DNA of 49,124 nucleotides, taken from Paenibacillus sp. HB172176 (GTDB lineage: Bacteria > Bacillota > Bacilli > Paenibacillales > Paenibacillaceae). The notes under the pieces are model-generated. The model was given only the letters and a program-made list of their open reading frames with translations, was not told the DNA's origin and made no database searches. The position numbers and the translations under genes were made by a program. Positions 1-8,345 of the stretch are shown here, piece after piece. Each line of letters starts with the position of its first letter. The stretch's first letter is position 1. The stretch spans positions 1 to 49,124 of the forward strand of contig NZ_JAATHD010000037.1 of the NCBI RefSeq assembly GCF_011947265.1, written 5' to 3'.

Positions 1-148
1 CCTTGCTGCGATTCAGAGTCTGTGCAATCTCCGTGACAAGCTTCCCTTTGAGATGTAAGTACACGGTTTGATAACGTTCATACATGCGGCGTTCTTTTTC
101 TTGCTTCATGGCTTGTGTAACTTCTTCTAACGATTTGTTCTGTTCCAT
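1..148 (-). CDS. IS630-like transposase, N-terminal part (runs off window)
   Basis: The minus-strand frame starts at ATG 148 and is still open at the window edge, giving about 49 residues that begin MEQNKSLEEVTQAMKQEKE. The C-terminal half (HLKGKLVTEIAQTLNRSK) reads as a helix-turn-helix start of the kind found at the N-terminus of IS630/Tc1-type transposases, which bind the inverted ends of the element and use a downstream DDE catalytic domain for cut-and-paste transposition. The catalytic domain would lie outside the window, so activity cannot be judged. I could not define the terminal inverted repeat in the following 100 bases. A generic HTH regulator is the alternative. Confidence 0.6.
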   Translation of the reverse strand, partial: MEQNKSLEEVTQAMKQEKERRMYERYQTVYLHLKGKLVTEIAQTLNRSK

Positions 149-249
149 CTGTATCCCAACCTGTCCGAATAAGTTTCCTTACCTATTCGACAAGCAGGTC
201 GCAATTTCCTTACCATAGTTTTCTAATACTTTAGTTCAACTTATATAGT

Positions 250-616
250 TTAAGGACGGAAAGATTGAACTCATTGGAGGCCCAAAACTGAATGTTCTAC
301 GGACAATGTCCAACAATTTACTTATTACCTGATGACCGCTGATCTTAATTGGACAGGAAGCTTAGCATAGGAAGGGTTTGGTGTTTATACCCCCGAACGT
401 CTTAGCCTGTATTTAAGTTATAATATTGGCCGGTGTATCACAATGCTAGCTTAAATATTCTCCTATCCACGGAGTTACCTCAATTATAACGAGTTTAGAT
501 AAACGCGATTTGTTGGCGGGACCCCTGAAGATGCCTATGGCATGTTAACAAAAACGGGATATGAAGTTGCTTCCAGAAACTGTTCTTTTGCTGTTTCTAA
601 CGAGGTGGAGCCGTAA
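250..616 (+). pseudogene. decayed gene of unknown family
   Basis: From about 300 to the stop at 614-616 one frame reads as plausible protein interrupted by three stops. It contains FTYYLMTADLNWTGSLA, then EGFGVYTPERLSLYLSYNIG, then GGTPEDAYGMLTKTGYEVAS. Upstream, a second frame (ELIGGPKLNVLRT, about 264-302) continues it if one frameshift is allowed. No start codon or ribosome binding site precedes it. The composition matches protein but the frame is broken at least four times, so this is a relic. I do not recognise the family. It sits between the transposase fragment and the secreted-protein gene, in a stretch richer in AT than the rest of the window. Confidence 0.4.
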
Positions 617-829
617 ATAGTGGATATAATTCGACAAAAACATACAAAGTTTGTAGTTTTATTTATCACTTTATACTACAATATGACTATTTTCTATTTT
701 CCCGACAAGTGATACAATTAATTGGAAATTCACACCTAAGAGAAACAGGGGATGAAATTTTCCCGAAAAACAGGATTTTTTAGAAGTAGGTATTAAAAAA
801 GTAAAAAAGTTTAGGAGGAATTTGTAAGT

Positions 830-1549
830 ATGAAAAAAAATGTTTTAATTGCAACGCTCTCTGTATCCGCAATGCTTTTCAGTTCCACTGGCACGATGTA
901 TGCTGCTTCTGAATCTACACAAATGACTGCCTCTACTCAAGTAACCCATCATCCTAATCAAAAAGCTTTAGAACAGATCAGCATGGCGGTTCATTTAAAG
1001 ATGGTTGAGGAAGTAAAACAAGGTTTGATCACTACGGATGAACAAGCTTGGACTAGAATTGCTGAATTGGATGCACTAGATCTTCCTGGAAATATTCAAC
1101 CATTAGCTGCCTACGTCGGAAGCTATCTTACTAGCGCAGGAGAGATGTCCGCTGCAATCTTGGCAGTAGGTCCAATTGACGCATATACTGCAAAAGCTGA
1201 CGCAGACACAGCATTCGCAAAAGCTGCGACTTCTGGTTATAGTAGACCAGAGGATGGGAAACAAGATGCTTTTAGACATGCCTATTGGAATATATTAATG
1301 ACAAGAGATATAGGGTCTGGCCAAGCAAAAGAAGTAGCTGATATTCATGAAGAGTATAACCCGGGTTCTGCCCTTGCAAATGAAATGGATTTATATAATA
1401 ATTCGATAGGGCGAGGCGCTTATAGCGCAGTACTACCCGGCGCTGATGATTCAGATAATGCCCTTGTCACTGAAATCAAATCGTGGTTAGATAATGGATT
1501 CCTCAAATACATTAATACAAGTGGATCATTAGTTTGGACAGATGAATAA
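830..1549 (+). CDS. secreted protein with DAFRHAYWN motif (DUF6973-like)
   Basis: A 239-residue protein of unknown function. The N-terminus MKKN followed by a hydrophobic run ending near TMYAAS is a typical Sec signal peptide, so the protein should be exported. The C-terminal half carries DAFRHAYWNILMTRDIG (around residues 146-162) and AKEVADIHEEYNPGSALANEMDLYNN. This His/Asp/Glu-rich pattern I associate with the family called DUF6973; the family name is from memory. The conserved H and E residues look like an active or metal site, but no reaction is known to me. AGGAGG at 813-818 supports this ATG. Its last 8 bases overlap the next gene, so the two are probably co-translated. Codon use is AT-rich compared with genes after 2.5 kb, suggesting recent acquisition. 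Confidence 0.7.
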   Translation: MKKNVLIATLSVSAMLFSSTGTMYAASESTQMTASTQVTHHPNQKALEQISMAVHLKMVEEVKQGLITTDEQAWTRIAELDALDLPGNIQPLAAYVGSYLTSAGEMSAAILAVGPIDAYTAKADADTAFAKAATSGYSRPEDGKQDAFRHAYWNILMTRDIGSGQAKEVADIHEEYNPGSALANEMDLYNNSIGRGAYSAVLPGADDSDNALVTEIKSWLDNGFLKYINTSGSLVWTDE

Positions 1550-1817
1550 AAGAATCTTAGTAACATTTGCTGTATTACTTACTTACTTTCTTGCTTGTTG
1601 GATGGTTGATCTAAGCAACAGTACAATTGTTATGAACGCTTCTGGCGGTTCTTACAATATTGAGAATCATTTATTTTTCGACAAGTATATCTTTTATAAT
1701 GAAAACGGCGTAAGCAATACCGAGATAAACCTTAAACTAGACAGAATATTTTTGCTCTGTACGTTTGTTGCTTTTTTAGTTTATAACCTAATGAGAAGAT
1801 TTAAGCAACCTAAGTAA
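1542..1817 (+). CDS. small membrane protein coupled to the secreted protein
   Basis: A 91-residue protein that I do not recognise. Two hydrophobic segments are visible: residues 4-22 (ILVTFAVLLTYFLACWM region) and about 68-83 (RIFLLCTFVAFLVYNL), followed by a basic tail RRFKQPK. The roughly 45 residues between them are polar with several Asn, Asp and aromatic residues and should face outward if the tail is cytoplasmic. The start overlaps the last codons of the upstream secreted protein by 8 bases, so both are made from one mRNA and likely act together, for example as partner, anchor or protection protein. A strong terminator follows directly. Confidence 0.65.
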   Translation: MNKRILVTFAVLLTYFLACWMVDLSNSTIVMNASGGSYNIENHLFFDKYIFYNENGVSNTEINLKLDRIFLLCTFVAFLVYNLMRRFKQPK

Positions 1818-1822
1818 TAAAA

Positions 1823-1872
1823 CTGCACCTCCGATTGTTAGATAACACCTAACATTGGAGGTGCAGCTTTGT
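1823..1872 (+). terminator. terminator of the secreted-protein pair
   Basis: CTGCACCTCC (1823-1832) pairs with GGAGGTGCAG (1857-1866), extended inward by GU-containing pairs, and is followed by a short T-rich run (ctttgttt). It lies 5 bases after the stop of the 91-residue gene. Confidence 0.75.
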
Positions 1873-2045
1873 TTATATCAACATAGCTGACTTAACTACT
1901 GCGCTAAAAGAAAAGCACGTAATCTATCCAGTAAAGGAATATGCTACCTAAAGACCTTAGGGTTTATTTTCGTTAAAATGTTGGCTGGCCTTCTGATTGA
2001 GAGATTATGTTAGGAATGAGCCTAGAAGAGGGCTTTTAGGCGATC

Positions 2046-2274
2046 TTAGGGATTTTCGAACAGTTTGAAAAGGTGAGCGTGATCCGGATGAAAATCCACG
2101 GTGGAGCCATCAGCAAATTTCAGCTTTTCATTCTTTGAAATGAATGATATTCTTTGGACTGACCAGGTGGTTATATGTATCCAAGAAGTGAAATTCATTC
2201 CGTAGTGACCTGTCTAACGCTGTATGCAATCGTTCATCTTCGAGGGCTAGACAGAAAAACGCGAATAACGTACG
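2046..2274 (-). pseudogene. frameshifted reading frame, unknown family
   Basis: On the minus strand 2274-2128 is open and reads ...EDERLHTALDRSLRNEF, then HFLDTYNHLVSPKNIIHFKE, then a stop. A shift of one base at about 2130 continues it as NEKLKFADGSTVDFHPDHA, then HLFKLFENP, and a stop at 2046-2048. The joined sequence looks like genuine protein, but there is no start codon or ribosome binding site and the frame is broken. The family was not recognised. Together with the decayed gene at 250-616 it marks this end of the window as an eroded accessory region. Confidence 0.3.
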
Positions 2275-2333
2275 CTAACAATTGTGTTGTGTTAGGGTTG
2301 ATTCGGCTTGAATCCCCTATTTAATATAAAAAG

Positions 2334-2376
2334 AAGGCTTATTCCATTTGAATGATGATGTGAATAAGCCTTTTTT
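2334..2376. terminator. bidirectional terminator
   Basis: A perfect 11-bp stem, AAGGCTTATTC (2334-2344) with GAATAAGCCTT (2362-2372), has T6 on its plus-strand 3' side and A-rich sequence on the other side. It could stop transcription in both directions and insulates the ABC exporter operon promoter that follows. Confidence 0.75.
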
Positions 2377-2414
2377 ACGCTTATTTTATCACTCTTAATG
2401 ACAAATATGAGCTC

Positions 2415-2475
2415 TGGACATTTTGTATGCATTTGTATACAATTAAAATGGATTGTCGTGTATACAAATGTATGC
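2415..2475 (+). promoter_or_regulatory. promoter with palindromic operator for the ABC exporter operon
   Basis: TGGACA (2415-2420) and TACAAT (2438-2443) are 17 bp apart and form a good vegetative promoter. A 12-bp inverted repeat, CATTTGTATACA (2430-2441) and TGTATACAAATG (2459-2470), covers the -10 and the expected start point. Each arm contains TTGTATACAA or a close variant, itself a palindrome, the kind of site used by dimeric GntR-type repressors. No such regulator is encoded next to it, so it probably acts from elsewhere. The site also argues against translation starting at the upstream ATG 2427. Confidence 0.6.
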
Positions 2476-2492
2476 GAGAGGAGCGGGAGGCA

Positions 2493-2933
2493 ATGAAGAA
2501 TTCGGGAGACCGAATGAAAGAAGATATGCTAAGCGATGGCAAATTAATCAGCGAAAGCGAAAGAAGCGGGAGGCATAGAGGCGGAAGGCATAAGGGAAAG
2601 CATCATCATCACCATGGGGGCGGCGCGCAAACGTTCCGTCGCGGCAGGGCGCTTGAGTTTCTGGAGAGGCTGCGGACGAATCGCGACACTTTAGAGAAGC
2701 AGCTCGGGTCTCCGGAGCTGCAGGAAATCAAGCCTGTCATGCTTGGCGAATTGAAGGCGATTGAAATGATCATCGATCAGTATACGCAGCATTTCGAGCT
2801 TCATGAAAGGATGGAGATGAAGGAGAAGGATGCTCTGGAAGCTTTGACGGCTAAGGATGATAGGCATGAAGAAGAAATGAATGTAGAAGAAATGAATGAA
2901 GAAGAATCGCATGGGCAAGGAGAGCGGGAATAG
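2493..2933 (+). CDS. His-rich small protein preceding ABC exporter
   Basis: The start is taken at ATG 2493 behind GGAGCGGGAGG, giving 146 residues; an upstream ATG at 2427 lies inside the promoter/operator. The protein is highly charged. Residues about 32-50 hold GGRHKGKHHHHHGGG, a potential metal-binding or nucleic-acid-binding stretch. The part beginning FRRGRALEFLERLRTNRD and LEKQLGSPELQEIKPVMLGEL predicts helices and perhaps a coiled coil, and the tail is Glu/Met-rich. No known enzyme or DNA-binding motif was recognised. It is the first gene of the operon; the exporter half-transporter starts 2 bases after its stop, so an accessory or regulatory role in export is inferred from position. 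Confidence 0.6.
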   Translation: MKNSGDRMKEDMLSDGKLISESERSGRHRGGRHKGKHHHHHGGGAQTFRRGRALEFLERLRTNRDTLEKQLGSPELQEIKPVMLGELKAIEMIIDQYTQHFELHERMEMKEKDALEALTAKDDRHEEEMNVEEMNEEESHGQGERE

Positions 2934-2935
2934 GC

Positions 2936-4774
2936 ATGTGGAAATTACGAGCATACTGCAGGCCTTACTGGAAATTCATGATTCTGGGCCCGCTTTTTAT
3001 GATTTTCGAGGTGTTCTTCGATCTGCTGCAGCCGAGATTGGCGGCCTATATTGTGGATTTCGGCGTAGTCGAACGAAATTTTAATGTCATAGAGCAAACC
3101 GGACTGACGATGGCGGGCGTGGCGATTCTGTCGCTTGCCACGGGTGTCGCCTGCAATCTGTTCGCAAGCCGCGCTTCCCAGAATCTCGGCGCGGATATTC
3201 GGGAAGCGCTGTTCACGAAGGTGCAAACCTTCTCCTTCGAGAATATGGACAGCTTCAAGTCGGGATCGCTCATCACCCGCATGACAAATGATGTGGTTCA
3301 AGTTCAGAATTTGATGCAAATTGCGCTTCAGGGTCTTGTTCGAGCGCCAAGTCTGCTGATTGGCAGCGTAGTCATGGCATTGCTCATTAATCTGCGATTG
3401 GGACTAATTCTATTAGCGGCTCTTATCGTTCTCGCGGCGGTTCTCTTTGCGCTGATCAAGTTCTCGGCGCCGTTATTTCGAAGCGTGCAGGCGAGGCTTG
3501 ATGCCGTGAATACGAGAATGCAGGAAAACCTCGCGGGTATCCGCGTTGTGAAGGCGTTCGTGAGGTCGGATTATGAAAGGCAGCGGTTCGGCGAGGTCAA
3601 TCGGGAGTATACGCAAATTTCCGTGAAAGCGGCGAGGTTCATTGCGATCAATTCACCGATTGTGACATTAATCATGAACACTTGTTTGGTCGTTATCCTG
3701 CTTTATGGCGGGAATCTGGTCTGGGACAGCGCGCTTCAGGTGGGCGAGCTCGTCGCTTTCGTCAATTATGTCGTGCAGGTGCTCTCCTCCCTGCTCATGG
3801 TGAGCGGCTTGCTGATGAATGTGTCGCAGGCGAATGTGTCGGCGCGGCGCATTCATGAAGTGTTGTCGGAGCAGCCGACTATGACAAGCGCAGAGGCGGG
3901 GACAGGAGCGAATTCAGAAGTGGGAGCTGCAATAGGGGCTGTCGTTGGCCACGGCGCTGGAGTCGGAACTGTCGCAAGAGCAACCGTTGGATCTGGATCC
4001 GGCGCATCCCTGCCCGCCCGGCAGGTCAGCTTCCATAATGTCGATTTCTCCTATTCGTCGTCAGCGGAGGTCAAGGATCGGATACTGAGCGATATTTGCA
4101 TCGAAGCGCGTCAAGGCGAGACGGTTGCCATTATCGGCTCCACAGGAGCGGGCAAATCATCGCTGGTCCAACTGATTCCAAGGCTGTATGATGCATCGTC
4201 GGGGTCTCTTCAAATTGACGGGAGAGATATTCGGGAAATTCCGCTGGCCGAGCTCCGCGGCAAGATTGGCATGGTGCTTCAGGAGGCTTTTCTTTTCACG
4301 GGAACCATCCGGGACAATATCGCGTTCGGCAAAGGGGATGCGACACAAGAGGAGATCGAGCATGCGGCGAAGATTGCGCAAGCGCATGACTTTATCTCGA
4401 AACTGCCAGACGGATATTATACAAAACTGGGACAGAGAGGCGTCAATTTGTCCGGCGGCCAAAAACAGCGAATTTCGATCGCGAGAGCATTGCTCGTCAA
4501 ACCTCCAATTTTAATTATGGATGACAGCACGAGCGCTTTGGATTTGGAGACGGAACGCAGGCTTCGCTTAGCTTTGAAGGCGGCGATGCAGGGCAGTATC
4601 ACGTTCTTGATTGCTCAGCGAATTTCATCGGTCATCGACGCACAGCGGATTGTGGTTATTGAAGACGGCGCCGTTGCGGGCAATGGCACGCATGAGGAGC
4701 TTATGCGCACATGCGAGGTCTATCAAGACATATACAGATCGCAATATGGCAGTGAGGAGGAAGCTTATGCCTAG
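2936..4774 (+). CDS. ABC exporter half-transporter, degenerate subunit (BmrC/YheI-like)
   Basis: A 612-residue fused membrane and ATPase protein. Residues 1-310 form the six-helix exporter domain; the nucleotide-binding domain spans about 360-600 with Walker A GSTGAGKS (401-408) and signature LSGGQ (505-509). Walker B is ILIMDD, with Asp530 where the catalytic Glu normally stands, and the H-loop His is Gln561 (IAQRIS). Both changes are known hallmarks of the non-hydrolysing subunit in heterodimeric multidrug exporters such as BmrCD, LmrCD and TM287/288. An unusual Gly/Ala-rich linker (about residues 318-358) joins the two domains. It starts 2 bases after the small protein and overlaps the partner subunit by 8 bases. 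Substrate unknown; drugs, lipids or peptides are possible. Confidence 0.9.
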   Translation: MWKLRAYCRPYWKFMILGPLFMIFEVFFDLLQPRLAAYIVDFGVVERNFNVIEQTGLTMAGVAILSLATGVACNLFASRASQNLGADIREALFTKVQTFSFENMDSFKSGSLITRMTNDVVQVQNLMQIALQGLVRAPSLLIGSVVMALLINLRLGLILLAALIVLAAVLFALIKFSAPLFRSVQARLDAVNTRMQENLAGIRVVKAFVRSDYERQRFGEVNREYTQISVKAARFIAINSPIVTLIMNTCLVVILLYGGNLVWDSALQVGELVAFVNYVVQVLSSLLMVSGLLMNVSQANVSARRIHEVLSEQPTMTSAEAGTGANSEVGAAIGAVVGHGAGVGTVARATVGSGSGASLPARQVSFHNVDFSYSSSAEVKDRILSDICIEARQGETVAIIGSTGAGKSSLVQLIPRLYDASSGSLQIDGRDIREIPLAELRGKIGMVLQEAFLFTGTIRDNIAFGKGDATQEEIEHAAKIAQAHDFISKLPDGYYTKLGQRGVNLSGGQKQRISIARALLVKPPILIMDDSTSALDLETERRLRLALKAAMQGSITFLIAQRISSVIDAQRIVVIEDGAVAGNGTHEELMRTCEVYQDIYRSQYGSEEEAYA

Positions 4775-6731
4775 CCCCATCAACTCCGCGTCCAGCGAGA
4801 AATCTGCGGCGAATATGGCCCAAATGGGCTTTCAGCAACGCCAAGGTCATCAACTGGACGTGCAGACAGCAAGATCGAAGCAGGCCAAAAGCATCTTGCT
4901 CCGAATATGGACATATCTGCGGCGGCAAAGACTTTCCTTAAGCGTGGTGTTCGTCTCAACCGTCCTGACTTCCTGCTTCTTGCTTTTGGGACCTTATTTG
5001 ATTGGCAGAATGATCGATGATTATATTGTTCCGCATAAGCTGGAAGGTTTCATAGGAATGGGGCTCATGTTATTGGGGGTGTACGCGCTCGGAGCAGCCT
5101 TCACGTGGATTCAGCAATTTATGGCGTCAAGCCTGTCCCAACATACCGTGCGTGAGATGCGCCAGGACTTGTTCGAGCGTTATCAGAGCTTGCCTATTCC
5201 CTTCTTCGACCAGAAGACGCACGGCGAGCTGATGAGTCGGGCGACCAATGACATAACCAATGTCTCTAATACGCTTAATCAGACGGTGGTGCAGCTTATT
5301 TCGAGTGTGCTGATGCTGGTGGGGAGCGTGGTCATGATGCTGAGCTTGAGCGTATGGATGACGCTTGTCACCGTGTTGACCATTCCGTTCATTGCGCTGC
5401 TCACGAAGAAGATTAGCAAGTACACGCGCCAGTTCTTCTCGGAGCAGCAGAAGACACTTGGCGAAGTAAACGGCTACGTACAGGAGAATATTTCCGGCTT
5501 GAAGGTTGTGAAGGTGTTCGGCAGGGAAACCAGGTCGATCGAGCAATTCCGCGAGATTAACGAGAGATTGCGGTCGGTCAGCATTAAGGCGCAAAGTCTC
5601 TCCGGCTCACTAGGCCCCATGATGAATACAATGAGGAATATCAGCTTCGTTATCATCGCGGTATTCGGCGGCATCTTCGCTTATCATGAAGTGATCACGA
5701 TCGGTGTCATTATCAGCTTTCTCACCTATTCAACCCAGTTCAGCCAGCCAATCAATCAGCTTGCCAATCAATATAATCTATTCCAGTCGGCAATTGCCGG
5801 CGCGGAGCGGGTGTTCGAGGTGATGGATCAGGAGCCTGAGGAGGCGGAGTCGATAGGGGCGGAGATAGCGGATAAGACTGGCAATGCGAGGAGTTCAGGA
5901 AATTCCGAAAGTACGGAGGGATCGGTTGGATCGGAAAGGCTGGGAGCAGTGGTGAGTTCACTCGATCTTGGTGCCGACAGCGACCGTCTCGCGTTAAGAG
6001 GCGATGTTGTTTTTGAAAATGTCAATTTCGGCTACAAACCGGATGTGCCGGTTCTGAAAAATCTGTCGCTGCATGCCTCGCAAGGGGAAATGATTGCTCT
6101 GGTTGGTCCTACAGGCGCGGGCAAAACGACGATTATCAATTTGCTGACGCGATTCTACGACATTCAAGCCGGCGCGATTCGCATTGACGGGAAGGATATT
6201 AAGGAAATTCCCTTACATGTACTGCGCAGGAGGATCGGGCTAGTGCTGCAGGACGCGTATGTGTTCTCGGGCACGATTCGCGACAATATCCGCTACGGCA
6301 GACTTGAAGCCACAGACCAAGAGGTGGAGAATGCGGCGAGGCTTGCGAATGCGGACGGCTTCATCAGGAAGCTCCCGAACGGTTACGAGACGGAGCTTAG
6401 CGCAGAAGGAGGCAATCTGAGCCAAGGGCAGAGGCAGCTTCTCACCATCGCGCGCGCGGTTCTCGCAAATCCTTCCATTCTTATTCTGGACGAGGCCACG
6501 AGCAGCGTGGACACTCGGACGGAGCTTCATATTCAGGAAGCGATGAAGACGTTGATGAAGGGCAGAACGAGCTTCGTCATTGCGCATCGGCTTAGCACGA
6601 TAAGGGAAGCGGACAAGATTCTCGTCATTAACGGCGGGGAAGTCATTGAGCAAGGAACGCATAAGGAGCTCTTGAAGCAGGAGGGCTTCTATGCAAATCT
6701 GTGCCGGTATCAATACGCGGGGGCAGGTTAA
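4767..6731 (+). CDS. ABC exporter half-transporter, catalytic subunit (BmrD/YheH-like)
   Basis: A 654-residue partner of the preceding subunit. The start at ATG 4767 follows GAGGAGG and overlaps the upstream stop by 8 bases; the frame extends further upstream but without a ribosome binding site. After a polar N-terminal extension of about 45 residues come the six-helix domain and the ATPase with Walker A GPTGAGKT (447-454), Walker B ILILDE (Asp575, Glu576) and H-loop His607, all intact. The signature, however, is LSQGQ (551-555) instead of LSGGQ. In the heterodimer this variant signature faces the other subunit's defective Walker B, so one ATP site is fully degenerate and one is consensus. 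A Ser/Gly-rich linker (about 365-400) again separates the domains. Confidence 0.9.
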   Translation: MPSPINSASSEKSAANMAQMGFQQRQGHQLDVQTARSKQAKSILLRIWTYLRRQRLSLSVVFVSTVLTSCFLLLGPYLIGRMIDDYIVPHKLEGFIGMGLMLLGVYALGAAFTWIQQFMASSLSQHTVREMRQDLFERYQSLPIPFFDQKTHGELMSRATNDITNVSNTLNQTVVQLISSVLMLVGSVVMMLSLSVWMTLVTVLTIPFIALLTKKISKYTRQFFSEQQKTLGEVNGYVQENISGLKVVKVFGRETRSIEQFREINERLRSVSIKAQSLSGSLGPMMNTMRNISFVIIAVFGGIFAYHEVITIGVIISFLTYSTQFSQPINQLANQYNLFQSAIAGAERVFEVMDQEPEEAESIGAEIADKTGNARSSGNSESTEGSVGSERLGAVVSSLDLGADSDRLALRGDVVFENVNFGYKPDVPVLKNLSLHASQGEMIALVGPTGAGKTTIINLLTRFYDIQAGAIRIDGKDIKEIPLHVLRRRIGLVLQDAYVFSGTIRDNIRYGRLEATDQEVENAARLANADGFIRKLPNGYETELSAEGGNLSQGQRQLLTIARAVLANPSILILDEATSSVDTRTELHIQEAMKTLMKGRTSFVIAHRLSTIREADKILVINGGEVIEQGTHKELLKQEGFYANLCRYQYAGAG

Positions 6732-6742
6732 TCCGAACGAAG

Positions 6743-6777
6743 AAGAGAGAGCAATCCGCAATGTATTGCTCTCTCTT
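6743..6777. terminator. bidirectional terminator between ABC exporter and MFS genes
   Basis: A perfect 13-bp stem, AAGAGAGAGCAAT (6743-6755) with ATTGCTCTCTCTT (6765-6777), lies between two convergent genes. The stem ends in A/T pairs but U-tracts are short on both sides. Confidence 0.7.
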
Positions 6778-6827
6778 GCTTGTCGGTCATGCGGTTGCAG
6801 GCAGACTGGGCCATATTCCAACAGTCA

Positions 6828-8210
6828 TCAAGCCGACGCGCTTGCCTGCCGCGCATGGGAGCGCAGATACACGAACGCGCTGATGATTGACAGAGCGACG
6901 ACAACCGCGAGGCCCCAATAGATATTGCTGAAGGCATGAGCCTGGGTGAAATTCTTCTGCCATTCCAGAGCGCTGGCCGATACGGCGACCCCGAAGGCGC
7001 CGCTGATGAATTGAAAGAGCTGGAATAAGCCCAGTCCCGATCCGATCTGCGCAGGCTGCAGCAGGCGCGACATCTCGTTCGAAATGCTGCTCGACAGTAC
7101 GGTGAAGCCGCTGCTGAGCAGCATATAGATGAAGAGAATCGACAGATAAGAGCTTCCGACGAACAAGGCGAACAGGATGACGGATAGCAGCACGAGCATC
7201 GGAACAAACTGTATGAAAGTACTGTTGCCCCGCGCATCGATGATGCGTCCGACTCTGCGGGAGATTAGCATCGCGAGCAAAGAGCCAGGGAAAATGACGA
7301 AACCGGCTTCGATGGGGCTTAGCTCATATTGATGAACCAGAATCTGCGGCATCAGGAATAGCGTGGCGAAGCTGCAAAGATAAGCGGCAATGCCTACCGC
7401 TCCGAGAGTCAGATAAGCCTTGTTGCCGAACAACGATGGCAGAACGAACGGCTCCCGCGCCGAACGAATGCGGATGACGAATAAGAGAATGCCGACGATT
7501 CCGCCTACAAGCGCGTACCACCAATGATTCGTCAGCGCCAGCAGCAAGCCGGTGGTGCCAATGCCGATGAACAAAGCGCCTAGCGCATCGAAGGAGCCTT
7601 TGCGCGGCTGCTCCTTCGGCAGCAGCAGCGAATACAGCGGCGCTAGCAGCAAGGTGACGGCGGTTACGACGAACAGCATATGCCAGCCGAGATATTCGAC
7701 GATGGCTCCGCCCGCTACAGGGCCGAGCCCCAGACCGACGGACACGGCGGACATAATGACGGCCATCGCTTTGCCCCGTCTTGCGATAGGCACATAACGC
7801 GACAGCAGCACCAGGGACAGGGCCGGAATCGCGCCAGCGCCGGATGCTTGCAAAATGCGGACAATCAGCAGCATAAGGAAGCTGTTGCTGAATATCCCGG
7901 CAACAGCCGCGAGACTTAGCGACAGAATGCCGATCAGGAACAGCCGGCGAATCGGCACGAAATCGGCAAGACGACTGTAAGTAATGGATGAGATCGCGAA
8001 TACGATGGAATAGCCGGTCACGATCCAGGATGTTGATGAAGCCGACAGCCCATAATCGATGGCAACATCCGGCAAGGCCAGATTAAACATCATCGTATTC
8101 ATAATAACGAGCACAATGGTCAAGCCGAGCAGCAGCGTCACCGTTCCTTCTTTCATCACGCTTTGCTCCGCGTTGCTATTGCCCGCTTGCGAATGAGCTT
8201 GGTTAGACAT
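6828..8210 (-). CDS. MFS drug efflux transporter (14-helix, Tet(L)/DHA2-like)
   Basis: A 460-residue, almost entirely hydrophobic protein with about 14 predicted membrane segments, the size of the Tet(K)/Tet(L) group of proton-driven drug exporters. The motif after helix 2 is SRLADFVPIRRL, an MFS motif A variant. Helix 5 carries the antiporter motif C (GLGLGPVAGGAIVEYLGW, about residues 157-174), which marks drug/proton antiporters. The substrate cannot be named from sequence. The start has GGGAGTGG before it. It is transcribed away from an ArsR-type gene, and a palindrome lies on its promoter, so it is probably repressed by that protein and induced by its drug. Confidence 0.85.
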   Translation of the reverse strand: MSNQAHSQAGNSNAEQSVMKEGTVTLLLGLTIVLVIMNTMMFNLALPDVAIDYGLSASSTSWIVTGYSIVFAISSITYSRLADFVPIRRLFLIGILSLSLAAVAGIFSNSFLMLLIVRILQASGAGAIPALSLVLLSRYVPIARRGKAMAVIMSAVSVGLGLGPVAGGAIVEYLGWHMLFVVTAVTLLLAPLYSLLLPKEQPRKGSFDALGALFIGIGTTGLLLALTNHWWYALVGGIVGILLFVIRIRSAREPFVLPSLFGNKAYLTLGAVGIAAYLCSFATLFLMPQILVHQYELSPIEAGFVIFPGSLLAMLISRRVGRIIDARGNSTFIQFVPMLVLLSVILFALFVGSSYLSILFIYMLLSSGFTVLSSSISNEMSRLLQPAQIGSGLGLFQLFQFISGAFGVAVSASALEWQKNFTQAHAFSNIYWGLAVVVALSIISAFVYLRSHARQASASA

Positions 8211-8236
8211 GGTATTCCACTCCCTTTATCTATAAA

Positions 8237-8288
8237 TTCGATTATCATCGAACAATAGAAATATATCATGCGTTATGGTAAAATGCAA
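8237..8288 (-). promoter_or_regulatory. MFS gene promoter with ArsR-type operator
   Basis: Read on the minus strand, TTGCAT (8283-8288) and TATATT (8260-8265) are 17 bp apart. Just downstream lies the perfect palindrome TTCGATTATCATCGAA (8237-8252), which would cover the transcription start. It is in the 135-bp gap between the efflux gene and the divergent ArsR-type gene, so it is the likely binding site of that repressor and could control both genes. Confidence 0.6.
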
Positions 8289-8345
8289 TCATTAACTTCA
8301 CGTTCACTTTCGGCTCTACAAGAAGTGTGAGGGGGAAATCATACC

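Noticed and set aside
1..2400. A complete integrated element (prophage or ICE) at the left end
   Set aside because: Only a transposase fragment and relics are present; no integrase, attachment repeats or structural genes were seen.
2427..2492. Longer N-terminus (22 extra residues) for the His-rich small protein
   Set aside because: The upstream ATG lies between the promoter -35 and -10 and inside the operator; ATG 2493 has a good ribosome binding site.
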